A program made the translations under genes and the position numbers. Shown here piece by piece: positions 45,801-52,485 of a stretch of 64,000 nt of DNA. The notes under the pieces were generated by a model. The model searched no databases, was not told where the DNA came from, and saw only the letters and a list, made by a program, of their open reading frames with translations. The first letter of the stretch is position 1, and each line of letters opens with the position of its first letter. The DNA comes from Oasisia sp. SBJ-2009 (lineage: Eukaryota > Annelida > Polychaeta > Sabellida > Siboglinidae): positions 39,144,641 to 39,208,640 of the forward strand of contig OZ024857.1 of the NCBI GenBank assembly GCA_964017155.1. The letters run 5' to 3'.

Positions 45801-47459
45801 CCCAATATGTTTTGTGCAATGCTGGGCAGACCAATATGTCTTGTGCAATGCTGGGCAGCCCAATATGTCTTGTGCAATGCTGGGCAGCCCAATATGTCTT
45901 GTGCAATGCTGGGCAGCCCAATATGTCTTGTGCAATGCTGGGCAGACCAATATATATTGTGCAATGCTGGGCAGCCCAATATGTCTTGTGCAATGCTGGG
46001 CAGCCCAATATGTCTTGTGCAATGCTGGGCAGACCAATATATATTGTGCAATGCTGGGCAGCCCAATATGTCTTGTGCAATGCTGGGCAGCCCAATATGT
46101 CTTGTGCAATGCTGGGCAGCACAATATGTCTTGTGCAATGCTGGGCAGCCCAATATGTCTTGTGCAATGCTGGGCAGCCCAATATGTCTTGTGCAATGTT
46201 GGGCAGCCCAATATGTCTTCAATGGCTATAATGATCAGGCCCTGGATTGTGTCACAAGCATGCAGGAAACACTGAAATGGGGTCTCTCCTTTGACAGAAG
46301 ACTAACAGCCGTCTGAATATGCTTCACAAAAACCACAGATTAGCAGATATCAGTAAGAGCCTGTTTTACTCTAAAGGGGGTGACGGAATATATGCACAAT
46401 GGCTGTCAGGAACACATCACCCGTCCTGTCCTGTTTAACAGTTTCTTTCCAAGAACACTGCACCAGTGGAACATTCTTCCCCTGGGCTCACAGAGTCTCC
46501 TTCATTGTAATATTTTGAGTGGGCTTGGGTCAATACACTGCCTTTTTGGAATGCATAACATGTGTACAATTTTTTTAACTTTTTTAATTGTTAACTTTTT
46601 ATTTTATATTTTTTCAGGTCAAACGGGTCATCCACAATCCATCAAATCAGTTTTGCTGTGAATGTGTCAGAAAACTGCATGGAACTAAGTCCCAGATATT
46701 GCATAGCATGCCTATTTGACAGATGGCATCTTAATTATCACCAAACAGGTAATTGTCCTGTAGAAAAACTTGAGAAGTTGCCAGAAGTGCTGTCACAATG
46801 AATACCAGAGAGAAGCTTTAAAAATGAGTGCTTTGAATGGTGGCGCGTGAACGTGTTATTTCAGATGTTCCATTCAGCAACAGCTGCGGACACTTTAAAG
46901 AATAACTAGTGTTTTTGTGTGCATGTCCAGTACTTTAGCTTCAAGGTGCCTTTCACTAGATAAAGAGGTCAGGAGTTACGGAGGCCAGCAGACCATTGAT
47001 TCTTTGGAATGTAAAGAACTGAAGTTGATCTGTTTTTCCAAAGTGAGACTGCTGACATGTAGTTACAGAGAGCTAATTAGCCATGATATAATGATTAACA
47101 AGCCTCATGAATGCATGCTACTGCAGTATATGCAGAAAACAATCTTGACAATGAATGGAGATACAACAAATCTTAGTACTCTCAATAAGCTGAACCTATT
47201 TTCGTACTCCATTTGTCGAACAGTATACTTAGAGTCTACACCTGCCACAGTGGCACTATTGGTCATCTGAGCATGTACCTTTGCCCCTACATCATCATCC
47301 CAAAGTGGCAAGTTTCAACTTCTGAACATGCACACTTACCATCTACATCATCATCCCAAAGTGGCAAGTTTCAACTTCTGAACATGCACACTTACCATCT
47401 ACATCATCATCCCAAAGTGGCACATTGGCAAAGGAGCCGTGGTCTCGTATAGGCTCCAT
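20673..47459 (-). CDS. SLC4A4-like: Na+-coupled bicarbonate transporter, SLC4 family (whole gene)
   Basis: A plasma-membrane Na+/HCO3- (CO3 2-) transporter for intracellular pH and transepithelial bicarbonate movement. Core exons: 47459-47396, 44235-44065, 43152-42999, 42403-42243, 41643-41458, 35243-35134, 34267-34019, 33603-33457, 32793-32660, 32126-31952, 31635-31502, 31195-30903, 30342-30098, 26919-26806, 26047-25889, 25266-25088, 24436-24364, 23773-23528, 22952-22809, 22478-22306, 20880-20673. The sum is 3519 nt, 1172 residues, usual for NBC proteins. Residues ~80-410 form the band 3 cytoplasmic domain and ~459-1025 the membrane domain. [15 protein letters not shown] (Asp ~816) has Asp where anion exchangers have Glu, marking the Na+-coupled branch. 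Some segments ([21 protein letters not shown], the extracellular loop) resemble electrogenic NBCe1, but stoichiometry and orthology to one vertebrate paralogue cannot be decided. Confidence 0.97.
20881..22305 (-). other. SLC4 intron 20
   Basis: Apart from the tetranucleotide microsatellite at 21781-21892 I see no feature in this intron. Confidence 0.6.
21781..21892. repeat. (CTGT)n/(ATGT)n microsatellite
   Basis: About 28 tetranucleotide units, mostly CTGT with blocks of ATGT. The long Cys/Val/Ser frames read from it are artefacts. Confidence 0.95.
22306..22478 (-). CDS. SLC4A4-like: SLC4 exon 20
   Basis: Encodes [20 protein letters not shown] and [15 protein letters not shown], matching the position of the IKIPMDI-type segment in NBCe1 tails. 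Acceptor CGCATCAG phase 0; the donor AAAG followed by GTGTGA is inferred because it gives the phase required by exon 21. Confidence 0.82.
22809..22952 (-). CDS. SLC4A4-like: SLC4 exon 19
   Basis: Encodes [20 protein letters not shown] and WLDDIIPES, then a charged coil ([17 protein letters not shown]). The LDD motif after the last span is the conserved C-terminal motif proposed to contact carbonic anhydrase II in vertebrate proteins. Confidence 0.96.
23528..23773 (-). CDS. SLC4A4-like: SLC4 exon 18
   Basis: Encodes [39 protein letters not shown] and a last-span segment ending VFPIM. The acceptor TTTCAG at 23774 is the last of three near-identical acceptors spaced by exactly 81 nt; this one is chosen because it gives the expected VLK-LIPM junction. 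Confidence 0.95.
23774..23990 (-). repeat. Tandem duplication of the exon 18 acceptor (81-bp period)
   Basis: Alternating 42- and 39-bp units, about five in all, that copy the last intron bases and first exon bases of exon 18 (reading like [12 protein letters not shown]). The 81-bp higher-order period places TTTCAG acceptors at 23774, 23855 and 23936. All units are multiples of three, so the frame is open from 23986 into exon 18. Confidence 0.88.
24364..24436 (-). CDS. SLC4A4-like: SLC4 exon 17
   Basis: A 73-nt exon encoding [19 protein letters not shown] and SSVLK. Acceptor GCATGTCCAG, donor AAG followed by GTAAGG. Confidence 0.97.
25088..25266 (-). CDS. SLC4A4-like: SLC4 exon 16
   Basis: Encodes [39 protein letters not shown] and [13 protein letters not shown], strongly conserved through the family. 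Phase 0 in, phase 2 out. Confidence 0.98.
25383..25760 (+). mobile_element. LINE 3' end (ORF2 C-terminal remnant)
   Basis: The plus strand encodes [19 protein letters not shown] followed by [13 protein letters not shown], the characteristic GPxLWNxLP...FKxxLKTxL end of non-LTR retrotransposon ORF2 proteins. It is followed by an AT-rich 3' UTR with AGCGCTTTGAACAC and TATTATTATG near 25720-25770. It lies in SLC4 intron 15, antisense to the gene. The clade (CR1/L2/RTE-like) is not determined. Confidence 0.75.
25889..26047 (-). CDS. SLC4A4-like: SLC4 exon 15 (ion-coupling segment)
   Basis: Encodes [17 protein letters not shown], the membrane span [20 protein letters not shown] and [14 protein letters not shown]. 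The Asp of FMDQQ (residue ~816) takes the place of the AE1 Glu681-equivalent and is typical of Na+-coupled members. Confidence 0.98.
26806..26919 (-). CDS. SLC4A4-like: SLC4 exon 14
   Basis: Encodes [20 protein letters not shown] and [18 protein letters not shown], a membrane span plus a conserved loop. Acceptor GATGTTTTCAG, donor CGT followed by GTAAGC. Confidence 0.97.
27187..27255 (-). mobile_element. SINE family B fragment
   Basis: About 70 bp (GCCAGGTACTCATCCATACC and neighbours) that match the body of the family B SINE copies at 5530 and 34750-35049, in the minus orientation. Confidence 0.6.
27411..27441 (-). other. C-rich tract, G-quadruplex potential on the SLC4 sense strand
   Basis: The plus strand has runs of 5, 4, 5 and more than 8 C separated by single bases; the SLC4 transcript strand therefore carries four or more closely spaced G runs. 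Structure is inferred from base composition only. Confidence 0.55.
30098..30342 (-). CDS. SLC4A4-like: SLC4 exon 13 (extracellular loop 3 and TM6)
   Basis: Encodes [20 protein letters not shown], then [16 protein letters not shown] and [17 protein letters not shown], with the membrane span [15 protein letters not shown]-glycosylation sequons NQS, NGT and NWT and two of the four loop cysteines lie here, as in vertebrate NBC proteins. Acceptor TTTCTGCAG, donor AGG followed by GTATGT. Confidence 0.95.
30770..30900 (-). repeat. 69-bp tandem duplication beside the exon 12 GC donor
   Basis: Two copies with a period of about 69 bp share GAAGGCAAATTT and GAAAATGTATGAG. They begin within a few bases of the predicted exon 12 donor and extend into intron 12, which keeps the exon 12 frame open well past the splice site. 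Confidence 0.8.
30903..31195 (-). CDS. SLC4A4-like: SLC4 exon 12, with probable GC splice donor
   Basis: Encodes [17 protein letters not shown]4-TM5 ([20 protein letters not shown]), the [16 protein letters not shown] segment in the region of the DIDS-reactive motif, and the start of the large extracellular loop ([20 protein letters not shown]). The end is placed at 30903 with a GC donor (CAG followed by GCAAGC) because that is phase-compatible with exon 13 and keeps the four conserved loop cysteines. A strong GTGAGT donor at 30953 would join to give an immediate TGA. Confidence 0.88.
31502..31635 (-). CDS. SLC4A4-like: SLC4 exon 11
   Basis: Encodes [19 protein letters not shown], the hallmark SLC4 segment that includes the half-helix TM3 lining the substrate site. 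Phase 0 in, phase 2 out. Confidence 0.98.
31952..32126 (-). CDS. SLC4A4-like: SLC4 exon 10 (start of membrane domain)
   Basis: Encodes [20 protein letters not shown] and the first membrane span [20 protein letters not shown], ending ATDNNI. Acceptor GTGCTGTGCAG, donor ATC followed by GTAAGT. Confidence 0.98.
32660..32793 (-). CDS. SLC4A4-like: SLC4 exon 9
   Basis: A variable hydrophilic linker (acidic, Gly/Asp-rich, containing [11 protein letters not shown]) that ends LIRTG, leading into the first membrane-domain motif. Acceptor TCTGTCCTCCAG, donor AG followed by GTGAGA. A 27-bp tandem repeat lies 30-170 bp before the acceptor. Confidence 0.92.
32829..32962. repeat. 27-bp tandem repeat in SLC4 intron 8
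   Basis: About five copies of a unit containing GACACATGAGTGTCAC and AGTGCTTCAG, ending close to the exon 9 acceptor. Nearly half of each unit is palindromic (GTGTCAC/GACAC). Confidence 0.9.
33457..33603 (-). CDS. SLC4A4-like: SLC4 exon 8
   Basis: Encodes [20 protein letters not shown] and [20 protein letters not shown], the end of the conserved cytoplasmic domain. Both ends phase 0. Confidence 0.98.
34019..34267 (-). CDS. SLC4A4-like: SLC4 exon 7
   Basis: Encodes [39 protein letters not shown] and LLLGPMGDI through [14 protein letters not shown], core of the cytoplasmic domain dimer fold. Acceptor CTCTGCTACAG, donor GAG followed by GTGGGT. Confidence 0.98.
34750..35049 (-). mobile_element. 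tRNA-derived SINE, family B (best copy)
   Basis: Read on the minus strand from 35049: tRNA-like head with GGCTCAGGGGTAGAGC (A box) and CCGGGTTCGAATCC (B box), a body with TTTTTTCACTCTACATTGC and AATGAGTACCTGG, and a tail AGCGCTTTGAAC followed by GCGCTATATAAAAACTTGCC. The tail resembles the 3' ends of LINE partners. The head looks like a tRNA but continues into the SINE body. Located in SLC4 intron 6. Confidence 0.85.
35134..35243 (-). CDS. SLC4A4-like: SLC4 exon 6
   Basis: Encodes [20 protein letters not shown], then [18 protein letters not shown] polar linker before the conserved KIPxGAE block; HKNLSQTDL resembles the HRNLTSSSL segment of NBCe1. Acceptor TTTCCCTTGCAG, donor CGG followed by GTAAGT. 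It changes phase (1 to 0), so it cannot be skipped without a frameshift. Confidence 0.9.
36588..36626 (-). other. Purine/pyrimidine-skewed tract
   Basis: GGGCAGGGCAGGGGAAGGGG-type sequence on plus, a long pyrimidine tract on the SLC4 sense strand that ends in CTCCAG at 36550. It looks like a strong acceptor, but no matching exon with donor and phase was found. Confidence 0.4.
36670..37690. repeat. 25-bp minisatellite in SLC4 intron 5
   Basis: About 40 copies of a 25-bp unit with core AGTGGCACCACTTGGGTGAT; the left third is more diverged (CACTTTGG variants). Because 25 is not divisible by three and the unit lacks stops on minus, three minus frames stay open; the resulting 276-, 182- and 100-residue frames are artefacts. 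Confidence 0.96.
37708..37734 (-). CDS. SLC4A4-like: Predicted cassette microexon 5b (27 nt)
   Basis: A 27-nt segment with acceptor GAATGATTTCAG and a perfect GTGAGT donor, phase 1 at both ends. It inserts (G)SSLKKTLK. The donor is only about 18 bp from the edge of the 25-bp minisatellite at 36670-37690. The same arguments and caveats apply as for microexon 5a. Confidence 0.62.
37865..38270. repeat. 27-bp minisatellite in SLC4 intron 5
   Basis: About 14 copies of a 27-bp unit with core AACACAGCAGTGTGTAACCT. The 9-codon periodic frame (CNLHSNTAV) is an artefact of the unit length. Confidence 0.95.
38400..39260. repeat. Degenerate CCAACCA/CAACCAC-rich repeat region
   Basis: Low-complexity plus-strand sequence made of imperfect units with ACCCAACCACCACCAGCCAA and CAATCTCAACCCAAACTG. 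The clearest period is about 60 bp between 38900 and 39240. It directly precedes microexon 5a on the gene's 3' side. Confidence 0.75.
39313..39333 (-). CDS. SLC4A4-like: Predicted cassette microexon 5a (21 nt)
   Basis: A 21-nt segment with acceptor GTGTTGTAG and a perfect GTAAGT donor, phase 1 at both ends. It inserts GLRKIAS. A basic residue three positions before Ser suggests a possible kinase site, which is speculative. No similarity search is possible at this length, so support rests on the splice sites, the phase and the location in the known variable region. Confidence 0.65.
40181..40270 (-). CDS. SLC4A4-like: Predicted cassette exon 5c (90 nt)
   Basis: A 90-nt segment between acceptor TTTTTGTGGCTTCAG and donor CCAG followed by GTAAAT, phase 1 at both ends, so inclusion keeps the frame. 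It encodes a Ser/Thr-rich insert containing [20 protein letters not shown] and ending NSLRLP. The start resembles the GLSASNLSLR-type segment at the same place in vertebrate NBCn1, where splice cassettes also occur. It lies in a longer chance-open frame (40436-39924), of which only this part has splice sites. Expression is inferred. Confidence 0.72.
41458..41643 (-). CDS. SLC4A4-like: SLC4 exon 5
   Basis: Encodes [13 protein letters not shown], the basic/His tract [12 protein letters not shown], and [18 protein letters not shown]. The donor is AAAG followed by GTCAGT, a weaker than average site, phase 1, which opens the variable cassette region. Weak donors are common before alternative exons. 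Confidence 0.95.
41811..42050 (+). mobile_element. tRNA-derived SINE, family A (copy 2)
   Basis: tRNA-like head with GGTCACGCGGTAGAGCGCC, anticodon-arm relic GGACTGTCAATC (GTC, Asp-like), and T arm GGTGGTTCAATCCCACC with a perfect 5-bp stem; the acceptor stem is imperfect. The body (CACATTTGCC, GACCCCACACAGG, GGACTCAC) matches the inverted copy at 8020-7770. Located in SLC4 intron 4. Confidence 0.85.
42243..42403 (-). CDS. SLC4A4-like: SLC4 exon 4
   Basis: Encodes [20 protein letters not shown] and [20 protein letters not shown], among the most conserved blocks of the SLC4 cytoplasmic domain. Acceptor TTCCCATGCAG, donor ATAG followed by GTGAGT. Confidence 0.97.
42999..43152 (-). CDS. SLC4A4-like: SLC4 exon 3 (start of band 3 cytoplasmic domain)
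   Basis: Encodes [15 protein letters not shown], an acidic stretch, and [10 protein letters not shown] through IIWKEAA. This opens the conserved cytoplasmic domain of all Na+-coupled SLC4 proteins. Acceptor TGCTTGCTGCAG, donor AG followed by GTAGGG. Confidence 0.96.
43306..43338. other. Perfect 15-bp hairpin of YY1-like motifs
   Basis: Arms AATTCAAGATGGCCG and CGGCCATCTTGAATT with a 3-base loop TCT. Each arm contains AAGATGGCC, close to the YY1 core. Located in SLC4 intron 2. No function is shown. Confidence 0.8.
43652..43945 (-). repeat. Dispersed repeat, family C (copy 2)
   Basis: Inverted relative to 6785-7105, with matching GACGGGTAAAAAATGAAGGA, AACTATGCC-like and TTGCCAGTCACAC blocks. 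Located in SLC4 intron 2. No coding capacity. Confidence 0.72.
44065..44235 (-). CDS. SLC4A4-like: SLC4 exon 2 (His/Arg-rich N terminus)
   Basis: Acceptor TTCTCTCCGTTACCAG, donor TTG followed by GTGGGT, phase 1 at both ends. It encodes [20 protein letters not shown] and continues with a Gly/Ser-rich linker. The motif [HR]xxY[IV]G-hydrophobic followed by a basic His/Arg tract is conserved at the N terminus of NBCe1-B, NBCn1 and NDCBE and takes part in regulation by IRBIT and autoinhibition in vertebrates (family knowledge). Confidence 0.88.
45735..46215. repeat. 29-bp minisatellite in SLC4 intron 1
   Basis: About 16 copies of a 29-bp unit with core GCAATGCTGGGCAGCCCAAT followed by ATGTCTTGT; two units carry ATATATTGT. 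Open in all three frames on both strands, so the 150-220-residue Cys/Gln/Ala-rich frames are artefacts. Confidence 0.97.
46235..46530 (+). mobile_element. Degenerate LINE, reverse transcriptase C-terminal region
   Basis: The plus strand reads [13 protein letters not shown], then [16 protein letters not shown], then [18 protein letters not shown] in different frames. This is the order of the conserved C-terminal segment of non-LTR retrotransposon ORF2 (WxxLxxRR...LYKI...xxFFPRTxxxWNxLP). Frameshifts and a stop show it is dead. It directly abuts the 29-bp minisatellite. Confidence 0.8.
47292..47415 (-). repeat. 56-bp tandem repeat carrying the exon 1 splice donor
   Basis: Two and a bit copies with an exact 56-bp period; each copies the last bases of exon 1 and, where complete, the GTAAGT donor. 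Complete donors occur at 47395 and 47339, and a partial third copy lies at 47292-47310. Confidence 0.92.
47396..47459 (-). CDS. SLC4A4-like: SLC4 exon 1 (start codon)
   Basis: Encodes [20 protein letters not shown] plus one base. The ATG has A at -3 and G at +4, there is an in-frame stop upstream with no intervening ATG, and the GTAAGT donor is perfect with phase 1, matching exon 2. An acceptor-like TTGTGTTTCAG ends at 47594, so the exon may start at 47593 with 134 nt of 5' UTR and an upstream non-coding exon. The sequence is not conserved enough to confirm by similarity. The donor region is tandemly repeated downstream (47292-47415). Confidence 0.7.
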
Positions 47460-49998
47460 GTTGGGACACGAGGCAGCTAAAGCAGCTGTCGTCCAAGTCA
47501 CTCTGGTCTGTGACGGTGTCGATGTGAGCTAATGTCGTCCCTGGTGGTGAATCATTGTGCCACTGTCCAGCAAGCTGCGAGAACCAGCGACAACTGAAAC
47601 ACAAGACACAAACTGTGCTCACTTGATACACTTGACCAGCACTTGTCAACAAGCTACACTTGAGCCACTGGCCAATGACATCTACTCACAGTGCGACTAT
47701 ATGCAGCCTAGGTCAACTGGCAGAGTGCCTGCATCACCTGGTAAAGTCAATTGATGCACAACTAGCACACACGTACCTTCATACTGTTTAAGTGTTTGTA
47801 TGTATTTAAGTGGGTTGGTTTGTCCATCTTACCGATGGCTGGAAACCTGCCCAAATAGTTGGCTAATTCGAGCGACTTTTTCCGTTTTTTACTGCAATGT
47901 GTCTAGGCGACCACACAAGACAGGAAACACTTCTAATTTTATCTCCAGTATACAGAAGATTCTATTCTGAGGTATCAGTTACATCACATTTGTTATTTTT
48001 ATCACTGCTAAAATGTACAATATTTCATACTTATAGCAATATTCCCATACAGGATGTTTTTGTAAAGCAGCCTATTTCAGTAGCGTTTTTCCGAAATATA
48101 AGCCAATAAATTCCACTGCAGTATACATCAAGTTTTCACAATTCTAAAATAATAATACAAATCAATGCCTTAAATATGTCAACCGATGTACACCATCATT
48201 ATCAGGATAAACAGATTTACCAGAAATTATCTTTTTCTCAACACATTTATATGATGTATAACCTTGTATAATTGTGTAGACCTTAGTAGTAAGCAGTGGT
48301 TAACTGTGATCACAGATGAGAGGTCAGTTACTGACCAATCAAACACCAGCAATTAGTCATGTGATTGGCATAAAACCAATACGGCATAATTGCAGAACAC
48401 AATGAGAGCAAGCTTGTCAAGCTTGACCATCCTTCCTCGTCTAACCCTAGAACCAAATGTTATCCCAATTGTTACATCACATAATGTGCTGCATTTGTGC
48501 AGGAAATGTCATGTGACTCTTTCAGTCATCAATTCCATCAGCTTACTTTAGCCAACTGGGCATGTGAATTCACTCTTTTGTCGTCTTCCCTGACCTATGA
48601 CCTCTTTCCACCTGTCAGCACAAGACTGCTGGCACAGAAACAACAAGGCCGCTAGTAATAATAATATCCATCTACATAACCTAATATTATATTATCTTCC
48701 AGAACTTAAAATAAACTCAGATATGCAACAAATAAAACTAATCCTTATGGCAAGGGGTCACCTAAGATTTCAGCGGTTAAAATGTAACTTTGAATATTGA
48801 GATTGTTAAATAAGTATACAGTAGTTCCTATGAATTTTAGAGTAATGTGCAGCACATTTCTGATTTATGTGCTAATACAGTGTAGGGCATACTGGGCTTC
48901 CTATGTTTAGCTCAGTGAAGAAGACGTTGTGAAAAGTGTTTGTAAATATGCTAGTTGCTTCTAAGGATAACATTCACAGACACTTCACTGATTCCTGTAC
49001 AGGACTACACACTACACACAATTCACTGCATGGTGGGCACTGTGCACTGTGCAGTGCCACTGCACTCAATAATATATGTACAACAATATTATTAGAAGTC
49101 GTCCCAGGCAGTCTAATTGAGTGGCCTCTATTGCATATGGCTGACCAACTCAACACGTCTCTCTTCAGCCATGCTGTCTCTACCAGTTGAACTAGTATAA
49201 AGACCAGACAGTAGACACCTCACCTACAGTCTCAGTATCTTCTTTCACTGTTCATAACCCATCATATAAATTATGTCTCCTGCTAGATGCCCTTAAACCA
49301 TTCCAGGTGAGGACGTAAGAGCCATGTGGAATCACGCCACATGTTGGAGACAACCTGTCCAAACCCATTAACTCATGCATTAGATACTGGATCTGTGAGC
49401 CGTAGTCACCATCAAACATGTGAGGATGCAACGGTGATCTCGAATGAGCTGGCGACTTGGTCAAGAGATGAATTAGTGATAGCGATGGAATCAGGAACGT
49501 CTCGTCTTATACAGAACATTACTAGATAACTTCAGATTTCTGCACACACTAACTGACAAACTTATTGTCGTACTCGTAGATAGTCTGCTTGCAAATAACA
49601 CTGCACAAGCGACTTTTTTCGCAAAAATAAAAAGCACATGACAGATGTCACATTACAACATTAGTATGACTGGTTATTTGTATTATGTTACCTTTAAATA
49701 AGCTAATGGCTAGACTGAGTGAGTCAGTTGGTGTGAAAGAAAACAGTAAGGAGAAGTTGGTGGGGAAACAAGGAAACATAAGCTGGGCATGTTGAAGGGA
49801 AGAAATAGGAATAGTTAGAGAGGAGAAGATAGGTGTCTGCGTGAGGAGATTTGATGAGTTTTGGAGGGGAAGTGGGAGTGAGATGGGGAGGTGCAGGCTG
49901 CAGTGGAATGGGATCAGTAATGGAAGAAGGTAAACAAAATATGAGAAGCCGTATCAGTGCCAGCCTACCTACCCTTTGACTACAGAGACAGCACCACA

Positions 49999-50006
49999 GC
50001 AGCAGC

Positions 50007-50040
<34 letters not shown>

Positions 50041-50041
50041 T
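49999..50041. repeat. (CAA)n microsatellite
   Basis: About 12 CAA units preceded by CAGCAG. The poly-Leu frame on the minus strand is an artefact. Confidence 0.95.
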
Positions 50042-52452
50042 GACACGTGTGGGTCACTTTAAAGCACCCACACATTCATGTGCTGTGTACCATCATGTGC
50101 ACAAAATCTAACGTTATTATGGAAATAAGCAAGACATATTCATAAATGTGTGGACTTCTTACCTGCAGAATGTCCAAGACCAACCCACTGCTGTTTGAAC
50201 TGTTATATTTGCCAACTCATAAGAGTGTGCTGCTCTAATGTCTTGTTACCATACGCCAGACTGATTACCATCTGTGATGTATTGCTGACGGATTCACAAA
50301 GCAAGAGGAGGATAATTACCAACAACATATCAAATCACATTCAATTTCTAGCAAAATAACAAGTTTTTTTACGTTATGGTGAAACATAAGGGTGGCTCCT
50401 CTGGCAGTGAGATAGGAGTCAAGGCAGTTATTTAATAGATTTCTTTCTGCACCGAGATAGTGTACTTTGTAGTCAGCATATCCTACGACTTGCTTAGCTT
50501 CTTACAAATCACCTCCTGAATATAATAATAAAATGTATATAATAATACTCACTATGTTAACAATGTGTTTATGTCATTTACTGGTATATCTTTTAATGCC
50601 ATAAAACAATCTAAATACATGTTCCAAAACTACTGTTATTTAACATCTTAGAGAATGGTTAGTAATCAAACGCATGCATCATTATCATGGTGAAAAAAAA
50701 TAAGACACTGCCAGAATCTATCTAAGAAACAAAACTGCATCCATTGTTTAAATAGCAATATGAATGTTTGTGGGTAATGTGTTGGTGAATCAACATGTTT
50801 TATTTCATTGCCCATATAAAATAAATTCCATTTGCAGCAGTCCAGAAATTGAGAATATTTTGCTTGGCCTTTTACCACTCTTGGCCTTCACTGAGCCGCA
50901 CTTCTGCAGAATCACCTAAAGGTACTTCTCTGGCATCTGGGCAGCCATCTTTACTTATCTAAATTTCCAGTGACCTTGAGTGTGTGACGCACATCAGACA
51001 AAGCACTAGGTTTGGTGTGGGTAACACTAAAAATAGCTAATGCATCACATATATAAATTATGTAAATACTGGCTGGAGATTGCAGCTGATCTGATCATTA
51101 GTGTGGAAAGATGATACAATTTGTCTGATAGGTCTGCACCAAAAATAGCACTATGAATGACCAAAATATCTTATAAGATAGTAATAATGGTCTTAGATAT
51201 GTATATCTATATCAGTGTCTGTTTATCATCATGTATCTTTAGTTGTTGTTTTTTTCAGCAGATAAAACAATCTTTTATCAAGCTTTTATTACCTTTCGAA
51301 AGACAGTAGTGTCATAAAAGCCTACACCATTTCCTGACCTCTATTCACTTGGATAAGGGAAAAAATTTGTTATTATGCATATTTTTTAGTAAGTGTGTAA
51401 CCTTTTAAGGACATTCTTTATATAAGTTACATAACCGTGAATGTGAGTGAATGTTGTAATGGGTTGAAACTCACAAGGCAATCTGCAGTGTATTCACGTG
51501 GAGGGGCAGGTCAACAACTGTTCTTATTCAAACCAAGCTAGTTGCTTTATCTACTTATGTCTTCATTTCTGTCTGTCAAATAACCTGCGACCTTTTCCAA
51601 ACTCCCAGAGCTCTGAGACTAACGGAAACACACACCTTCATTGGCCATTCTATTGATCCCAGCTCGCTCTGAAACAACAGGCACTTTTTCCATGAAGACA
51701 AAACCCTATTTGCATTTCTTAGGAACTGGCTGTCAAAACATGACAGAGTGAATGAAACGTTTTTTTAATTCCCAAATGTAGTCATTTCTTGTGATAGCCA
51801 GTCAGACACCATTCTTCAATGAAACTGTGGTTGACTAAAATGTGTATAGTTGTCATTATCATTGATAACTTAGGACGGCTCTGATCGTAGGATTCTGTAT
51901 TCCTCTGTGATCAGCTCTTCATTTTCATTATCTATTAACATTTATTTAATATCTTACTTGGTGCTAACTACCTTTGTGTATTGTACCAATCTTTAAACAA
52001 AATGATAATTAAAATTATTACAACTTAAATAAATTGGAAATTAAATTAAGACTAACTAAAAAATGAATAAGCAATATGCAGTGAGCTCATGCTAACCAAC
52101 AGCGATTCTGTAATGACAAAATAAATCTGTATTTGGCCAAAATATCAACTTTTCTTACAAATTAGCAAATTCACATATCTAATTAATGTTCTTCACGGTA
52201 GTTTCAATCATATCCAGACATAGCAATCAGTATAAAGAAATCACGCCCATTGCGAATAAATATAATCTTTCCTCATCTTCCCTTTGGTCAGCACATCGTG
52301 TTCCTGCTATGAGTGAATATTTAGTTCCCATCACCTGCGTAATCTGATGAGCGATGTTATTGGGGCAAATTGGTTCATCCAAATGCGATTTGGCTGTAGC
52401 AAATATTTTTAATTTTGCCAAACTGACTAAACCACTGATGACGTATGTAAGT

Positions 52453-52485
52453 GGGTGGGTGGGTGGGTGGGTGGGTGGGTGGGAG
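52453..52485 (+). repeat. (GGGT)n microsatellite, G-quadruplex-forming
   Basis: Eight consecutive GGG runs separated by single T, on the plus strand. This is an ideal intramolecular G-quadruplex sequence. Confidence 0.92.

Larger units (their letters stand above)
44236..47395 (-). other. SLC4 intron 1 (3.2 kb)
   Basis: Holds the 29-bp minisatellite (45735-46215), a LINE remnant (46235-46530) and the repeated donor (47292-47395). Elsewhere I see no exon. Confidence 0.6.

Noticed and set aside
45609..46316. Open frames of 168-219 residues on both strands
   Set aside because: Artefact of the 29-bp minisatellite, open in all six frames.
49724..50041. 105-residue minus frame with poly-Leu start resembling a signal peptide
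   Set aside because: The Leu run is the (CAA)n microsatellite read in reverse; the rest is purine-rich low-complexity sequence.
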